The position numbers and the translations under genes were made by a program. A model generated the notes under the pieces. It ran no database searches and was not told the origin of the DNA. It saw only the letters and a list, made by a program, of their open reading frames with translations. A DNA stretch of 64,000 nucleotides from JBAOHV01 sp963714875 (GTDB lineage Bacteria > Actinomycetota > Acidimicrobiia > Acidimicrobiales > Microtrichaceae), in NCBI GenBank assembly GCA_963714875.1, contig CAVQQI010000007.1, positions 1-64,000 on the forward strand, read 5' to 3'. Shown piece after piece: positions 49,372-58,824 of this stretch (its first letter is position 1; the number at the start of each line of letters is the position of its first letter).

Positions 49372-51110
49372 TCAGCTCCGGGTGGAGCGCAGCACCGTGC
49401 CGTAGCCGTCGTCACGGCCGAACCCCGCAGCACGTCCCGAGGTGTCCCACGCCACACGACCGTTGACCAGCACGGTGCGCACCACGCCGTCGCCACGGTT
49501 GACCAGTCGGTGCACCGAGTCGATGCCCGGCATCGGTGCCTCCTCGACGAGATCCAGTCGTTCGTCGAGCGCCTCGGGGTCGATCACGACGACATCGGCG
49601 CGGGCGCCGACCGTCAGCCGGCCGGCGTCGATCCCCAGGTACTCGGCCAGCTCGCCGGTGACCCGGTGCACCGCCCGGCCCAGCGACATGACCGGTCGGC
49701 CCTCGGCTCCCCGGCTGCGCACCAGCCGCAGCAGGTGCAGCGGGAAGTTGTAGAACGCCATGTTGCGCAGGTGCGCCCCGGCGTCGGAGAAGCCGATCTG
49801 TGCCTGGGGGTGCGACACGATCCACGCGACCGAGTCCGGCCGGGTGTTGCCGACCGTGGTGGTCCAGCGCAGGTCGTTGCCGTGCTCGGCCGCCAGGTCC
49901 AGGAACGTCTCGACCCGATCCGCGTGGCGTGCCCGGGCCACCTCGGCGAAGGTCAGCCCGACGACCGAGGTGTCGGGACAGTCGACGATGCGGGCCTCGG
50001 CCAGGTCGCGGTGGTAGGCGCGGCCCTTGATCTTGTTGGTCCACTGCCGGCGGAAGCGGCGGCGGTACTCGGGGTCGGCCAGCAGCTCGGAGCGGGCGCG
50101 GCCGGCCAGGTGCAAGGCCTCGGTGCCGGCGCCGAACTCCTCGATGATGGGGTTCTCCAAGCCCGTCGGTCCACAGCCGGAACGGCTGGGGCAGCGACTG
50201 CAGGCGCACGTCGGCCCGCAGCCAGCGTCGGGCGCCGGCGGCGAGGGTGCCGAACAGCTTGTAGGTGCCCGGTGCGGCCTTGACGTCCATCATCGAGATG
50301 ATCGTGGTGCGCAAGGGCTTGCGTCCGATGCCGCTGGCGATCGCGGCGAACAGCGCCAGGTTCCAACGAGCCGAGATGTCGGGCACGCCCTTCGAGCACC
50401 GCGTCGCGCCGACGCAGCACCCGGGCCAGGAAGCGGTACTCCTTCCAGGTCGCGAACACCGACGGGGTCGGCAGGCTGCGGAACCGGTCGCCGTCCATCT
50501 TGTCCCACGGCAGCGTGTTGATCGACAGCCCCAGGTAGCCGACGTCGAGCGCCTCCTCGAGCATGCCGGCCATGCGGTCGAGCTCGGCCGGCGTCGGCTC
50601 GGTCGTGTCCGACAGCGAGCGCTCCAGCCCCATGACGTGGGCGCGCACCGCGGAGTGCCCCAGGAACGAGCAGACGTTGGGGCCGAGCGGCAGACGATCC
50701 AGGTGGTCCAGGTAGCCCTTGGGCGAGTCCCAGTCCTGGATCCGCTCCAGCAGCGGCAGCACCTCGGTGCGGGGCACGCCCTCGACGCGACAGAACATGT
50801 CGGCGAGGTCCTCGGGGCCGCCGACGGCGAAGGACAGACCGCACGAGCCGACCAGCACCGTGGTGACGCCGTGTCGCACCGACTCGCCGAGCGCCGGGTC
50901 GAGCTCGAGCTCGGCGTCGTAGTGGGTGTGCAGGTCGACGAAGCCCGGTGTGACCCAGCAGCCCGCCGCGTCGATGACCTCGGCACCGTCGGGCACGTCC
51001 AGATCGGCCTCGATGGCGCGCACGACGCCGTCGTCGACCAGCACGTCCGCACGGCGCCCCTCGGCACCCGTGCCGTCGATGACGAGCCCGCCCCTGATGA
51101 GTGTCGCCAT
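49372..51110 (-). CDS. D-aminoacylase/N-acyl-D-amino-acid deacylase family amidohydrolase (two +1 shifts)
   Basis: The joined product is about 578 residues. It opens MATLIRGGLVIDGTGAEG, with metal ligands in FVDLHTHYD; later parts include SFLGHSAVRAHVMG, and the C-terminal region has GFSDAGAHLRNM, the Asp-x-Gly/Ala-x-His of the second metal part, and LTVGARADVVVIDP. These fit the deacetylase branch of the amidohydrolases. Frame changes are at CTC-G-AAG (base 50393) and CTT-G-GAG (about 50158). AAGGA upstream supports the ATG at 51110. The natural substrate, probably an N-acyl amino acid or a cyclic amide, is not fixed. Confidence 0.82.
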
Positions 51111-51235
51111 GTCGGCATCCTTCGTCGCTGGACCGTCCGGTCGCTGCCGGTCGGGTCGTCGGTGACGCCCATTCTGCCGCGCCCGCGCCAGCACCTGCCC
51201 GGTAGGGTGGTCCGCCCTCGACCTGCTGGAGTCAC

Positions 51236-53992
51236 GTGAGCGACCGCACCGTCCCGACCGGGGTCCCGACCGAGCCGTGGCACGCTCGAAGTGCCGCTGC
51301 GGTGTGCGAGTCGTTGGACGTCGACCCCGCCCGGGGTCTGGACGACCCGGCGGTCCAGCGGCGCCGGTCCGAGCACGGTGCCAACGAGCTGGCACGGGGA
51401 GAGCAGCAGCCGGCGTGGAAGGCGTTCCTCGCCCAGTACCGGGACTTCATGCAGCTGCTGCTGCTGGGAGCGGCGGCGATCAGCATCGTCATCGACCAGA
51501 CCTCGACCGCGGTGCTGCTGTTGGTGCTGACGGTGGCCAACGCAGCGATGGGGTACTCCCAGGAGTCCAAGGCCGAGGCGGCGGTCGCGGCGCTCGCCGA
51601 CATGATGCAGGTGCTGGCCCGCGTGCGGCGCGACGGCCGGGTCGTCGAGATCGACGCCCGCGAGCTGGTCCCGGGCGACGTGGTCCTGCTCGAGGCCGGT
51701 GACCTGGTGCCCGCCGATGGCCGGGTCCTGACCTCGGCGACGCTCGAGATCGAGGAGTCCGCGCTGACCGGCGAGAGCCAACCGGTGGGGAAGGATCCTT
51801 CTCCGATCAGCCCGCCGGTCGGGGCCGACGCCGTCGCGGCAGACGAGGTGCCGCTCGGTGACCGCCTGTGCATGGCGTACATGAACACCCAGGTCACCCG
51901 CGGCACGGGGTCGATCGTGGTGACCGAGACCGGCATGGCGACCCAGATGGGGCGCATCGCCGGCATGCTCACCGACGTCACCGCCGAGCTGTCGCCGCTG
52001 CAGCGGCAGATGAACCAACTGGCCAAGGTGTTCGCCTACCTGGCGGGCGCCACCATCTTCTTGATGGTGGTGGCGGGTCGCGCCCGCGGCATGAACCGCG
52101 ACGATCTGTTCCTGCTGGCCATCACCGTGGCGATCGGGGCGATCCCCACGGGTCTGCAGACGGTGGTCACCACGCTGTTGTCCATCGGCACGCGTGACCT
52201 GGCGGCGCACCACGCCGTGGTGAAGGACCTGACGTCGGCCGAGACGCTGGGGTCGACCTCGGCGATCTGCTCGGACAAGACCGGCACGCTGACCCTGAAC
52301 CAGATGACGGTGCGTCGCATCGCGGCGGCCGGCGTGGTGTCGACCGTCGAGGGGCAGGGCTACCAGCCGATCGGGGCGATCACCCATCCGGGCGGCCGAC
52401 CGCCCGCGGACCTGGAGCTGATGCTGACCGGCACGGCGCTGTGCAGCGACGCAACGGTTCGCGACGGCGACCTGATCGGTGACCCGACCGAGGGTGCCGT
52501 GGTGACGGTGGCCACCAAGGGCGGCGTGGACGTGCTGGCCACCCGGGCGGAGCATCCCCGCGTCGGCGAGGTGCCGTTCGACTCGTCCTACAAGTTCATG
52601 GCCACGTTCCATGACTGGGTGGACGACCGGGGAACGCCGGTGGTGCGCTGCTTCGTCAAGGGTGCGCCCGACGTGGTGCTGGGCCGCTGCGCCACGGTGG
52701 TCGGCCCCGGCGGCGACGTCGTCGGCGCCGCCGAGGGGACCGAGGGCGTCGAGCTGGTCAACCGGGTGTTCGGCGAGGCCGGCCTGCGGGTGCTGGCGGT
52801 GGCCACGCGTGACCTGGATCCGTCGTCGTTCGACCCCGCCGGCGACCTGATCGAACAGGTCGCCGATCTGCAGCTGCTCGGCCTGTACGGGATCGTCGAC
52901 CCGCCCCGGCCCGAGGCACGTGAGGCGATCGCCGTGGCGAAGGAGGCCGGCATCCGTGTGCGGATGATCACCGGGGACCACGCGGTCACCGCCAAGGCGA
53001 TCGCCGGCGAGCTGGGCATCGAGGGCGAGGCCGTCACCGGCGCCGACCTGGACCACATGGACGACGAGGAGCTGGCGTCGCGGGTGGACCGGATCGGGGT
53101 GTTCGGTCGGGTGGCGCCCGAGCACAAGGTGCGCCTGGTCACGACGTTGCGCGACAAGGGCCAGGTGGTCGCGATGACCGGCGACGGTGTCAACGACGCA
53201 CCGGCGCTCAAGACCGCGGACATCGGCGTCGCGATGGGCATCACCGGCACCGAGGTGTCCAAGCAGGCCGCTCGCATGGTGCTGACCGACGACAACTTCG
53301 CCACCATCGTGGAGTCGGTCGGCATCGGCCGGTCGATCTACGACAACCTGATGAAGTACGTCCGGTTCCAGACGGCGTCGCTGGCCAGCTTCGTGACGGT
53401 CTTCGTCGGCGCGACGCTGCTCGACATCGCCGACGGGGCGCCGCTGAACCCGATCCAGATCCTGTGGGTGAACTTCGTGGTCACCACGGTCCTGGCCATC
53501 GCGCTCGGTTTCGACACCCCGCCACCGGACCTGATGCGGCGCTCCCCGCGGGACCCGTCCCGAGCGGTGCTCGACCGTCTCCGGATCATCCGTCTGGGAC
53601 TGCAGGGTGTGATGATCGGTGTGGTCACCCTGCTGGCCGTCGGCCTGTCGCCCGACAACGCCGTGATCGGCCAGGCGTCCATCGCCGGCACGATGGCGCT
53701 GGTGACCATGTCGCTCGGCACCGTCGTCGCGGCGATCGTGAACCGCGACGAGATCGGTTCGTTCTTCACGTCCCACCCGTTCGCCAACCCGCGCTTCAAC
53801 CGCTCGGTGCTGGTGGCGATCGCCGCGACCCTGCTCGCCACCGAGCTGGGGTTCCTGCAGAACTGGATGCTCACCGTCCCGCTGACAGCGAAGCAGTGGA
53901 TGTGGGCCGTGCTCGGCGCGCTGGTCGTGTTCGGTGTGGACGAGCTGCGCAAGGTCATCGAACGGCGCATGGACACGACAGGAGCAACATGA
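51236..53992 (+). CDS. P2-like cation-transporting P-type ATPase with altered ion site
   Basis: A 918-residue pump with ten helices, the actuator TGES (about 177-180), phosphorylation site SDKTGTLT (Asp347), nucleotide site KGAPD, and hinge GDGVNDAPALK. Domains and SERCA-like order are clear. The ion site is unusual: helix 4 has IPTGLQ at 303-308 instead of IPEGLP, and helix 6 reads NFVVT (746-750) where SERCA has NLVTD. Both acidic ligands of calcium pumps are therefore absent. A different cation, or protons, is likely. GTG start with TGGAG upstream. It overlaps the STAS-like gene by four bases. Confidence 0.88.
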   Translation: MSDRTVPTGVPTEPWHARSAAAVCESLDVDPARGLDDPAVQRRRSEHGANELARGEQQPAWKAFLAQYRDFMQLLLLGAAAISIVIDQTSTAVLLLVLTVANAAMGYSQESKAEAAVAALADMMQVLARVRRDGRVVEIDARELVPGDVVLLEAGDLVPADGRVLTSATLEIEESALTGESQPVGKDPSPISPPVGADAVAADEVPLGDRLCMAYMNTQVTRGTGSIVVTETGMATQMGRIAGMLTDVTAELSPLQRQMNQLAKVFAYLAGATIFLMVVAGRARGMNRDDLFLLAITVAIGAIPTGLQTVVTTLLSIGTRDLAAHHAVVKDLTSAETLGSTSAICSDKTGTLTLNQMTVRRIAAAGVVSTVEGQGYQPIGAITHPGGRPPADLELMLTGTALCSDATVRDGDLIGDPTEGAVVTVATKGGVDVLATRAEHPRVGEVPFDSSYKFMATFHDWVDDRGTPVVRCFVKGAPDVVLGRCATVVGPGGDVVGAAEGTEGVELVNRVFGEAGLRVLAVATRDLDPSSFDPAGDLIEQVADLQLLGLYGIVDPPRPEAREAIAVAKEAGIRVRMITGDHAVTAKAIAGELGIEGEAVTGADLDHMDDEELASRVDRIGVFGRVAPEHKVRLVTTLRDKGQVVAMTGDGVNDAPALKTADIGVAMGITGTEVSKQAARMVLTDDNFATIVESVGIGRSIYDNLMKYVRFQTASLASFVTVFVGATLLDIADGAPLNPIQILWVNFVVTTVLAIALGFDTPPPDLMRRSPRDPSRAVLDRLRIIRLGLQGVMIGVVTLLAVGLSPDNAVIGQASIAGTMALVTMSLGTVVAAIVNRDEIGSFFTSHPFANPRFNRSVLVAIAATLLATELGFLQNWMLTVPLTAKQWMWAVLGALVVFGVDELRKVIERRMDTTGAT

Positions 53993-54339
53993 TCGAACCA
54001 CTGGAACGCAGCAGCGGGGCCGTGCTCGGCTTCGCCGTGTCGGGCGATGTGACGCGCGACGACTACGACGTGCTCACCCCTGCGGTGCAGTCCGCGGTGA
54101 CCGAGTTCGGCGAGGTCCAGGTGCTGCTGGACCTCACCGGCTTCGGCCACGAGAAGGTGGACGCCTGGGGCGCGGATCTGCACTTCGGTCACGAGTTCCG
54201 CCACAAGATCGCCAGGTTGGCGATCGTCGGCGACCACCGCTGGGAGCAGTACCTGGCGAAGCTGAGCTCGCCGCTGTACGCCCGGGACTCCGCGTTCTTC
54301 GCCGACGTCGACGATGCCTGGGCGTGGCTCCAGAGCTGA
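53989..54339 (+). CDS. SpoIIAA-like (STAS) domain protein
   Basis: A 116-residue single domain: an N-terminal strand (GAVLGFAVSGDVTRDDYDVLTP), the strand VQVLLDLTGFGHEKV and a final helix pair ARDSAFFADVDDAWAWL, as in the SpoIIAA-like family (PF11964). These proteins bind nucleotides or lipids; function unknown. Its ATG overlaps the ATPase stop, so the two are co-translated and a regulatory role on the pump is plausible. GGAGCAAC is the ribosome binding site. Confidence 0.75.
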   Translation: MIEPLERSSGAVLGFAVSGDVTRDDYDVLTPAVQSAVTEFGEVQVLLDLTGFGHEKVDAWGADLHFGHEFRHKIARLAIVGDHRWEQYLAKLSSPLYARDSAFFADVDDAWAWLQS

Positions 54340-54356
54340 GCGCCGGAGGTGGCGTG

Positions 54357-55568
54357 ATGCAACCCTTCGGTGATCGGGACCTGACGACAGCGGCGTTCGC
54401 GGAGCACGTGAACCGCGGCAAGGTGACGGCGTACGCCGAGCTGGGGCTCGACATCGTCATGGGCGAGCGGACCGGATCGTGGTTCCACGATGCATTCGAC
54501 CCGGACCGGCGGTGGATGAACTGCCACTGCAACGGTGGCGTGTTCAACCTGGGTCACCGCAACACCAGGGTGGTCGGCGCGGTGAGGGGGGCGCTCGACC
54601 ACGTCGACGTCGGCAACCACCACCTCGTGTCGGGTTGGCGGGCCGAGCTCGCCACCAGGCTCTCCGCCACCACCGACGATCGGCTGCCGGGGGTGGTGTT
54701 CGGGGTCGGTGGCGGCGAGGCCGTCGACCTGGCGCTGAAGGTGGCCCGGGCGCACACCGGCCGGCAGGGCATCGTGTCCGCCAAGGGCGGCTACCACGGC
54801 CACACCGGTCTGGCGATGGCAGCGGGTGACCCGGAGTACCGGGACCCGTTCGGACCCAACCAACCGGGCTTCGTCCAGGTGCCCTTCGGTGACCTCGACG
54901 CGCTCGCCGCGGCGGTCGGCGACGAGACCGCAGCGGTCATCCTCGAGCCGATCCCCGCCACGCTCGGCATGCCGATCCCGCCGCCCGGCTACCTGCGTGA
55001 GGTGTCGGCCCGGTGCCGCGATGCCGGCTGCGTGTTGGTGCTCGACGAGGTGCAGACGGGTCTCGGGCGCACGGGCACCCGCTGGTTCCACACCCAGGAG
55101 GACGTCGAGCCCGACATCGTGGTGACGGGCAAGGGCCTGTCGGGCGGCGTCTACCCGATCACCGCCACGATGATGACTGCAGAGCTGCACGCCTTCTTCG
55201 ATGACCACCCGTTCGTGCACATCTCCACCTTCGGGGGTGCCGAGCTGGGGTGCGTCGCCGCGCTGGAGGTGCTCGACATCATCGAGGAGCCGGGCTTCCT
55301 CGAGCGTGTCGAGGTGGTGGGGGCGCGGATCGAATCCGGACTCTCACCGTTGGACCTCGAGGTACGGCGCAGGGGCCTGTTCATGGGGCTCCGGTTCGAC
55401 GACCCCGCCGGCGGTCTGGTGGCCGCGCAGCGCATGATCGGCGCGGGGGTGTTCGCGATCTTCGCCAACAACGACCCGTCGGTGCTGCAGTTCCTGCCGC
55501 CGCTGACCATCTCCGACGACGAGGTCGACTGGTTGATCGCCACCACCGTTGCCGCTCTCTCGGCGTGA
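54357..55568 (+). CDS. Class III aminotransferase
   Basis: The 403-residue PLP enzyme has GHRNTRVVGAV, GGGEAVDLALKVARAHTG, KGGYHGHT, the Asp in VLVLDEVQTGLGRTG and the PLP-Lys in VTGKGLSGGVYP. The substrate side chain pocket resembles ornithine/GABA-type members, but specificity cannot be read. GGAGG seven bases upstream supports the ATG at 54357 over the GTG one codon earlier. It is followed by a coupled gene (GTGA). Confidence 0.88.
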   Translation: MQPFGDRDLTTAAFAEHVNRGKVTAYAELGLDIVMGERTGSWFHDAFDPDRRWMNCHCNGGVFNLGHRNTRVVGAVRGALDHVDVGNHHLVSGWRAELATRLSATTDDRLPGVVFGVGGGEAVDLALKVARAHTGRQGIVSAKGGYHGHTGLAMAAGDPEYRDPFGPNQPGFVQVPFGDLDALAAAVGDETAAVILEPIPATLGMPIPPPGYLREVSARCRDAGCVLVLDEVQTGLGRTGTRWFHTQEDVEPDIVVTGKGLSGGVYPITATMMTAELHAFFDDHPFVHISTFGGAELGCVAALEVLDIIEEPGFLERVEVVGARIESGLSPLDLEVRRRGLFMGLRFDDPAGGLVAAQRMIGAGVFAIFANNDPSVLQFLPPLTISDDEVDWLIATTVAALSA

Positions 55569-56464
55569 CCGTTCCGCCGCTGCCCGCGCTGACCGACGAC
55601 GAACTGGCGGCGCTCGAGGGCGACGTCGGCGCAGCACTGGCCAGCGGGTCCGATGACGGCCTCCGACGACTGGGGCACGGTGAGATCACCTTGGTGCTGG
55701 GCTGGCCGTCGGATGCACCCCGGATCGCCTGCAAGCGGCTGCCGGTCTTTCCCGATGAACGAGCCGCCGCGGAGTGGGGTGCGCTGATCGCCGAGTACGT
55801 CGACGAACTGGAACGTCGCGGCGTACAGGTGGTGCCGTGGCAGTGGCGCACGACCGTGGCCGCCGGTGGCGGGGTCTCCGGATGGGTGCTGCAACCGGTG
55901 CTGGAGGTCGACCAGTTGGCGACGAACCGCCTGGCACGTTCGCCCGGTTCGGCCGACGCCGTGATCGGGCAGATCCTGGACCTGGTGCACCGCGTGGTGG
56001 ACGACCGGGTGGGCCTGGACGCGCAGCTGTCGAACTGGGCGGTGGACGGCGACGCACTGTGGTACTTCGACATCACCACGCCGCTGCTCGCGGCGGCGTC
56101 GGGGCGCACGCGCATGGACCTGCGGGTGCTGACCGCGACGCTCCCGGCTGCGCTGCGACCGGTCGTGCGTCGGTTCGTCGCGCCGGGGATCGTCGGCGCC
56201 TACCACCGGCCCCGCGACGTGGCGGTCGATCTGGCCGGCAACCTGCTCAAGGAGCGGATGGGCGACCTGCTGCCCGAGGTGGTGGGTGCGGTGAACGAAC
56301 GGGTCGACCCACCGGTCGAGGTGGCGGAGGTGCGGCGCTGGTACCGCTCCGACGCCCGCATGTGGGAGCTGATGCTGCGGCTCCGGCGTGCGGACCGGTG
56401 GTGGCAGCTGCGGGTCCGCCGTCGGACCTACCCGTTCCTGTTGCCCGACGCGACCGACCGCTGA
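55565..56464 (+). CDS. Uncharacterised protein coupled to the class III aminotransferase
   Basis: A 299-residue cytoplasmic protein that I do not recognise with confidence. It may belong to the DUF6206 group (Trp-rich VPWQWRTTVAAGGGVSGWVLQPVL; then LSNWAVDGDALWYFDITTPLL). The latter resembles the Asp-containing strand of kinase-like folds. C-terminal half is Arg-rich. Start: GTG overlapping the aminotransferase stop. The pairing suggests a shared pathway. The last 37 bases overlap the SnoaL gene on the other strand. Confidence 0.65.
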   Translation: MTVPPLPALTDDELAALEGDVGAALASGSDDGLRRLGHGEITLVLGWPSDAPRIACKRLPVFPDERAAAEWGALIAEYVDELERRGVQVVPWQWRTTVAAGGGVSGWVLQPVLEVDQLATNRLARSPGSADAVIGQILDLVHRVVDDRVGLDAQLSNWAVDGDALWYFDITTPLLAAASGRTRMDLRVLTATLPAALRPVVRRFVAPGIVGAYHRPRDVAVDLAGNLLKERMGDLLPEVVGAVNERVDPPVEVAEVRRWYRSDARMWELMLRLRRADRWWQLRVRRRTYPFLLPDATDR

Positions 56465-56979
56465 GACGCCGTCGCGTCACGGAGCATGTCGGCGAACCTG
56501 CCGCCGGTCAGGCACAGCGTTCGCTCGGTGCGGCCCGAGATGTGCCAGCGGTCGTCGACCCGCCGGTAGGTGTCCTCGTAGATGGCGGAGACGTCGAAGA
56601 TCTCCGACCGGCCTTCCCAGTCCACGCCGTTGCGGTTGAACACGTGCACCCGGCCCACGGCGGTGTCGGGCCCGGTGAAGCGGATCTCGTGGGTGGCGGT
56701 GGTGTGCAGGCAGAACGTGAAGACCGCCATGGCGTCCGGCATCCACGCCGCGACCTCGGCGGCGGTTCCGGCGATGCCGCCCGCGGCGGTGTAGTCGACG
56801 TGTGCGTCCGGGGTGAACAGCGCCTCCCACCGCGCCCAGTCGCGGTCGTCGACCGCGTAGGCGTACGCCGTCGCCAGGTCCTGGATCGCCAGGTGATCCG
56901 CCACACGGTCGGGCGTGAGCACCTGCCCGTCGGTGGCGCCGGGAGCGGTGGCGTCGTCGGGTCCGGTCGTGCTGCTCAT
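56428..56979 (-). CDS. SnoaL-like (NTF2 fold) protein
   Basis: A 183-residue cone-fold protein: DHLAIQDLATAYAYAVDDRDWARWEALFTPDAHVDYTAAGG, with the Tyr-Asp pattern and the strand order of SnoaL domains, then TATHEIRFTGPDTAVGRVHVFNRN and DTYRRVDDRWHISGRTE. Such proteins are isomerases, hydrolases or ligand-binding partners in ring metabolism (steroid isomerase fold). Last gene of the operon, with ATGA overlap to the phosphotransferase gene. Confidence 0.85.
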   Translation of the reverse strand: MSSTTGPDDATAPGATDGQVLTPDRVADHLAIQDLATAYAYAVDDRDWARWEALFTPDAHVDYTAAGGIAGTAAEVAAWMPDAMAVFTFCLHTTATHEIRFTGPDTAVGRVHVFNRNGVDWEGRSEIFDVSAIYEDTYRRVDDRWHISGRTERTLCLTGGRFADMLRDATASQRSVASGNRNG

Positions 56980-58099
56980 CGCGTCCACTCCTCGATCGCT
57001 GCGATCGTGTCGAAGTCCTGCACAGCGGTGACGGTGCGCAGGATGTTGGCCTCGGTGATGGGCTGGCCGTAGTTCTCGGGCGGACAGATGAGCCAGCCGA
57101 TCACCAGACCCCACAGCGCAGCGACGCGGCACTGCTCGAACGCGTCGGTCGGGCCCGGGCGCGTCGGTCACGCCGGCTGCGCCCAACCGGTCGAGGTACT
57201 CCGCCAACAGCTCGTGTTGGTGGGCGCGGCGGACCTCGGGGTCGAGCGCGGTGACCATCAGGTAGGTCACGTCGTGGGCCCAACTGCCGCGCATCATCAG
57301 CTGCCAGTCCAACAACCCGCCACGTCCGCCCGGGAGCAGGTAGGTGTTGCCCAGGTGCGGGTCGCCGTGCAGCAGTGTCGTCGGTGCCTCGCAGTGCCGA
57401 CGTTGCACCTGCCAGAGCAGCTCCCACATCTCGCCCAGCGTGCGGCCGAGCGGGGCGATGAGGTCCTGTTTGAAGGGGTTGCGATCGACCTGGTCGGCGA
57501 TGAGCTCGAGCCCGATCAGGTCGAACACGTCGAACATCCCGCCGCTCATGGGCGTCGAGACCCAGGCCAGCCGGTCGTCGAAGTCGGGGCTGTTCCAGAA
57601 CCGGGCGTGCAGGGTCGCCAGGTGGCCGAGGATGGAGCGCACCTCGTCCAGGCTGACGTCGTCGAGGGTCGACGGGAAGCGGGCATCACGTTCGGTCAGG
57701 TCCTCGAGCAGCAGGCCGAACCGGCCCGTCGCCGGATCGAAGTGGCTGCCGAACGCGACGGGTGCCTCGATGTCGAGCTGGTCGCGCAGCTCGCGGTAGA
57801 AGCGGACCTCGTTCTCGTACATCGCCTCGGGGGCGTGGGGCGATGGCGAGCATGGTCTTGAGCACCATGCGGTCGGGCAGGCCCTGTTGGGTGCCGGCGC
57901 GGTAGCCGAGGTCGATCACGGCGCGATCGGCGGTGGAGGCCACGCCGTCGCCGCAGCGCTTGGCGGTGACGACGTCGACCCGGTCCACGACCACGCCGGG
58001 GCTCCGGTCCGCCAGCGCCGCGGTGAGCACGTCGGGGGTGAGCTCGGCGAGGTCCGCGGGGAACACGACGGTCGACGACGGTCGGTCGGGCAGGTTCAT
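56976..58099 (-). CDS. Phosphotransferase/kinase of the APH superfamily (two +1 shifts)
   Basis: The joined product is about 373 residues. It starts MNLPDRPSSTVVFPADLAELTPDVL. Kinase motifs: TTLLHGDPHLGNTYLL near residue 244 with the catalytic Asp and Asn, and GLLDWQ for the metal Asp. The N-lobe has MVLKTMLAIA. Frame changes lie in the CCCC run near 57837 (before MYENEVRFYREL) and at GAC-C-GAC (57147), after which the tail reads AFEQCRVAALWGLVIGW and ends at 56976. It likely phosphorylates a small molecule; relatives include ecdysteroid-kinase-like and aminoglycoside kinases. Coupled on both sides by ATGA. Confidence 0.82.
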
Positions 58100-58824
58100 G
58101 GTGTCGGGCTTTCTGTCGGGAGCGGTCCGGCCGGGGCGGTCGGTGGTCGGCCGCTGGGTGGCGATCCGGTGGGCGGAGCCGGTTCGTCCACGGCGAAGCG
58201 ACGGCGGAACGTCGCGAGGGTGGCGTCGAAGGTGTCGGGGTCGGCCAGCGCGCCGAGCTGGGCGAGGCCGAGGGCGAAGGCGACCCAGAACCACAGGTCC
58301 TCGTTCCCGGCGAGTGACGGACCGGCAGGTGACGACCCGGTCGGCGCGCCGTTCGAGCGGTCGGCCAGGTCCTGCAGACGGCCGACGACCGGGAAGTCCG
58401 AACCGCCCCGGAACACCTGTTGCAGTTCGGGGTGGCGGCGCACCTCCACGTACATCGAGGCGAGGAAGTCGACGTAGCTCGGGTCCGCCGCGCGCAGCGC
58501 CTCGATCGCGTCGAGCAGCGCCCCGGGCAGCGGTGGTCGATCCGGTGCTGCCGCCACGGATCGGTCGAGCTCGGCGACGAGCAGGTCCTGCACGTCGAGG
58601 AAGACAGCGGTGAACAGTTGTGCCTTGGATCCGTAGTGGTTGTAGATCGCGGTGTGGGCGAGACCCGCTGCGGCGGCGACCTGACGGTTCGAGGTGCCGG
58701 CGTAGCCGTGCGCCGCGAAGGATCGCCGCGCCGCGGTCAGCATCGAGGCCCTCGTGTCGTCGGTCGAGGAGTTGGCGGGTCGGCCGCGACGTCGTGGCTG
58801 TCGGTCGGTCGTCCCTGCGTTCAT
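58096..58824 (-). CDS. TetR/AcrR family regulator
   Basis: A 242-residue regulator. HTH: TRASMLTAARRSFAAHGYAGTSNRQVAAAAGLAHTAIYNHYGSKAQLFTAVF. The C-terminal ligand domain has an Asp/Tyr region (AADPSYVDFLASMYVEVRRHPEL) and a long Pro-rich tail. Within an operon of metabolic genes it is the natural candidate for binding the inverted repeats between 62863 and 62927. Start and stop each overlap neighbouring genes by four bases. Confidence 0.9.
   Translation of the reverse strand: MNAGTTDRQPRRRGRPANSSTDDTRASMLTAARRSFAAHGYAGTSNRQVAAAAGLAHTAIYNHYGSKAQLFTAVFLDVQDLLVAELDRSVAAAPDRPPLPGALLDAIEALRAADPSYVDFLASMYVEVRRHPELQQVFRGGSDFPVVGRLQDLADRSNGAPTGSSPAGPSLAGNEDLWFWVAFALGLAQLGALADPDTFDATLATFRRRFAVDEPAPPTGSPPSGRPPTAPAGPLPTESPTP

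Noticed and set aside
49412..54001. Very long open frame on the minus strand (over 1500 codons) opposite the P-type ATPase
   Set aside because: High GC leaves few stops on the antisense strand. The translation opposite the ATPase is Gln/Arg/His-rich without hydrophobic or family patterns; only its last part is real, being the middle frame of the interrupted amidohydrolase.
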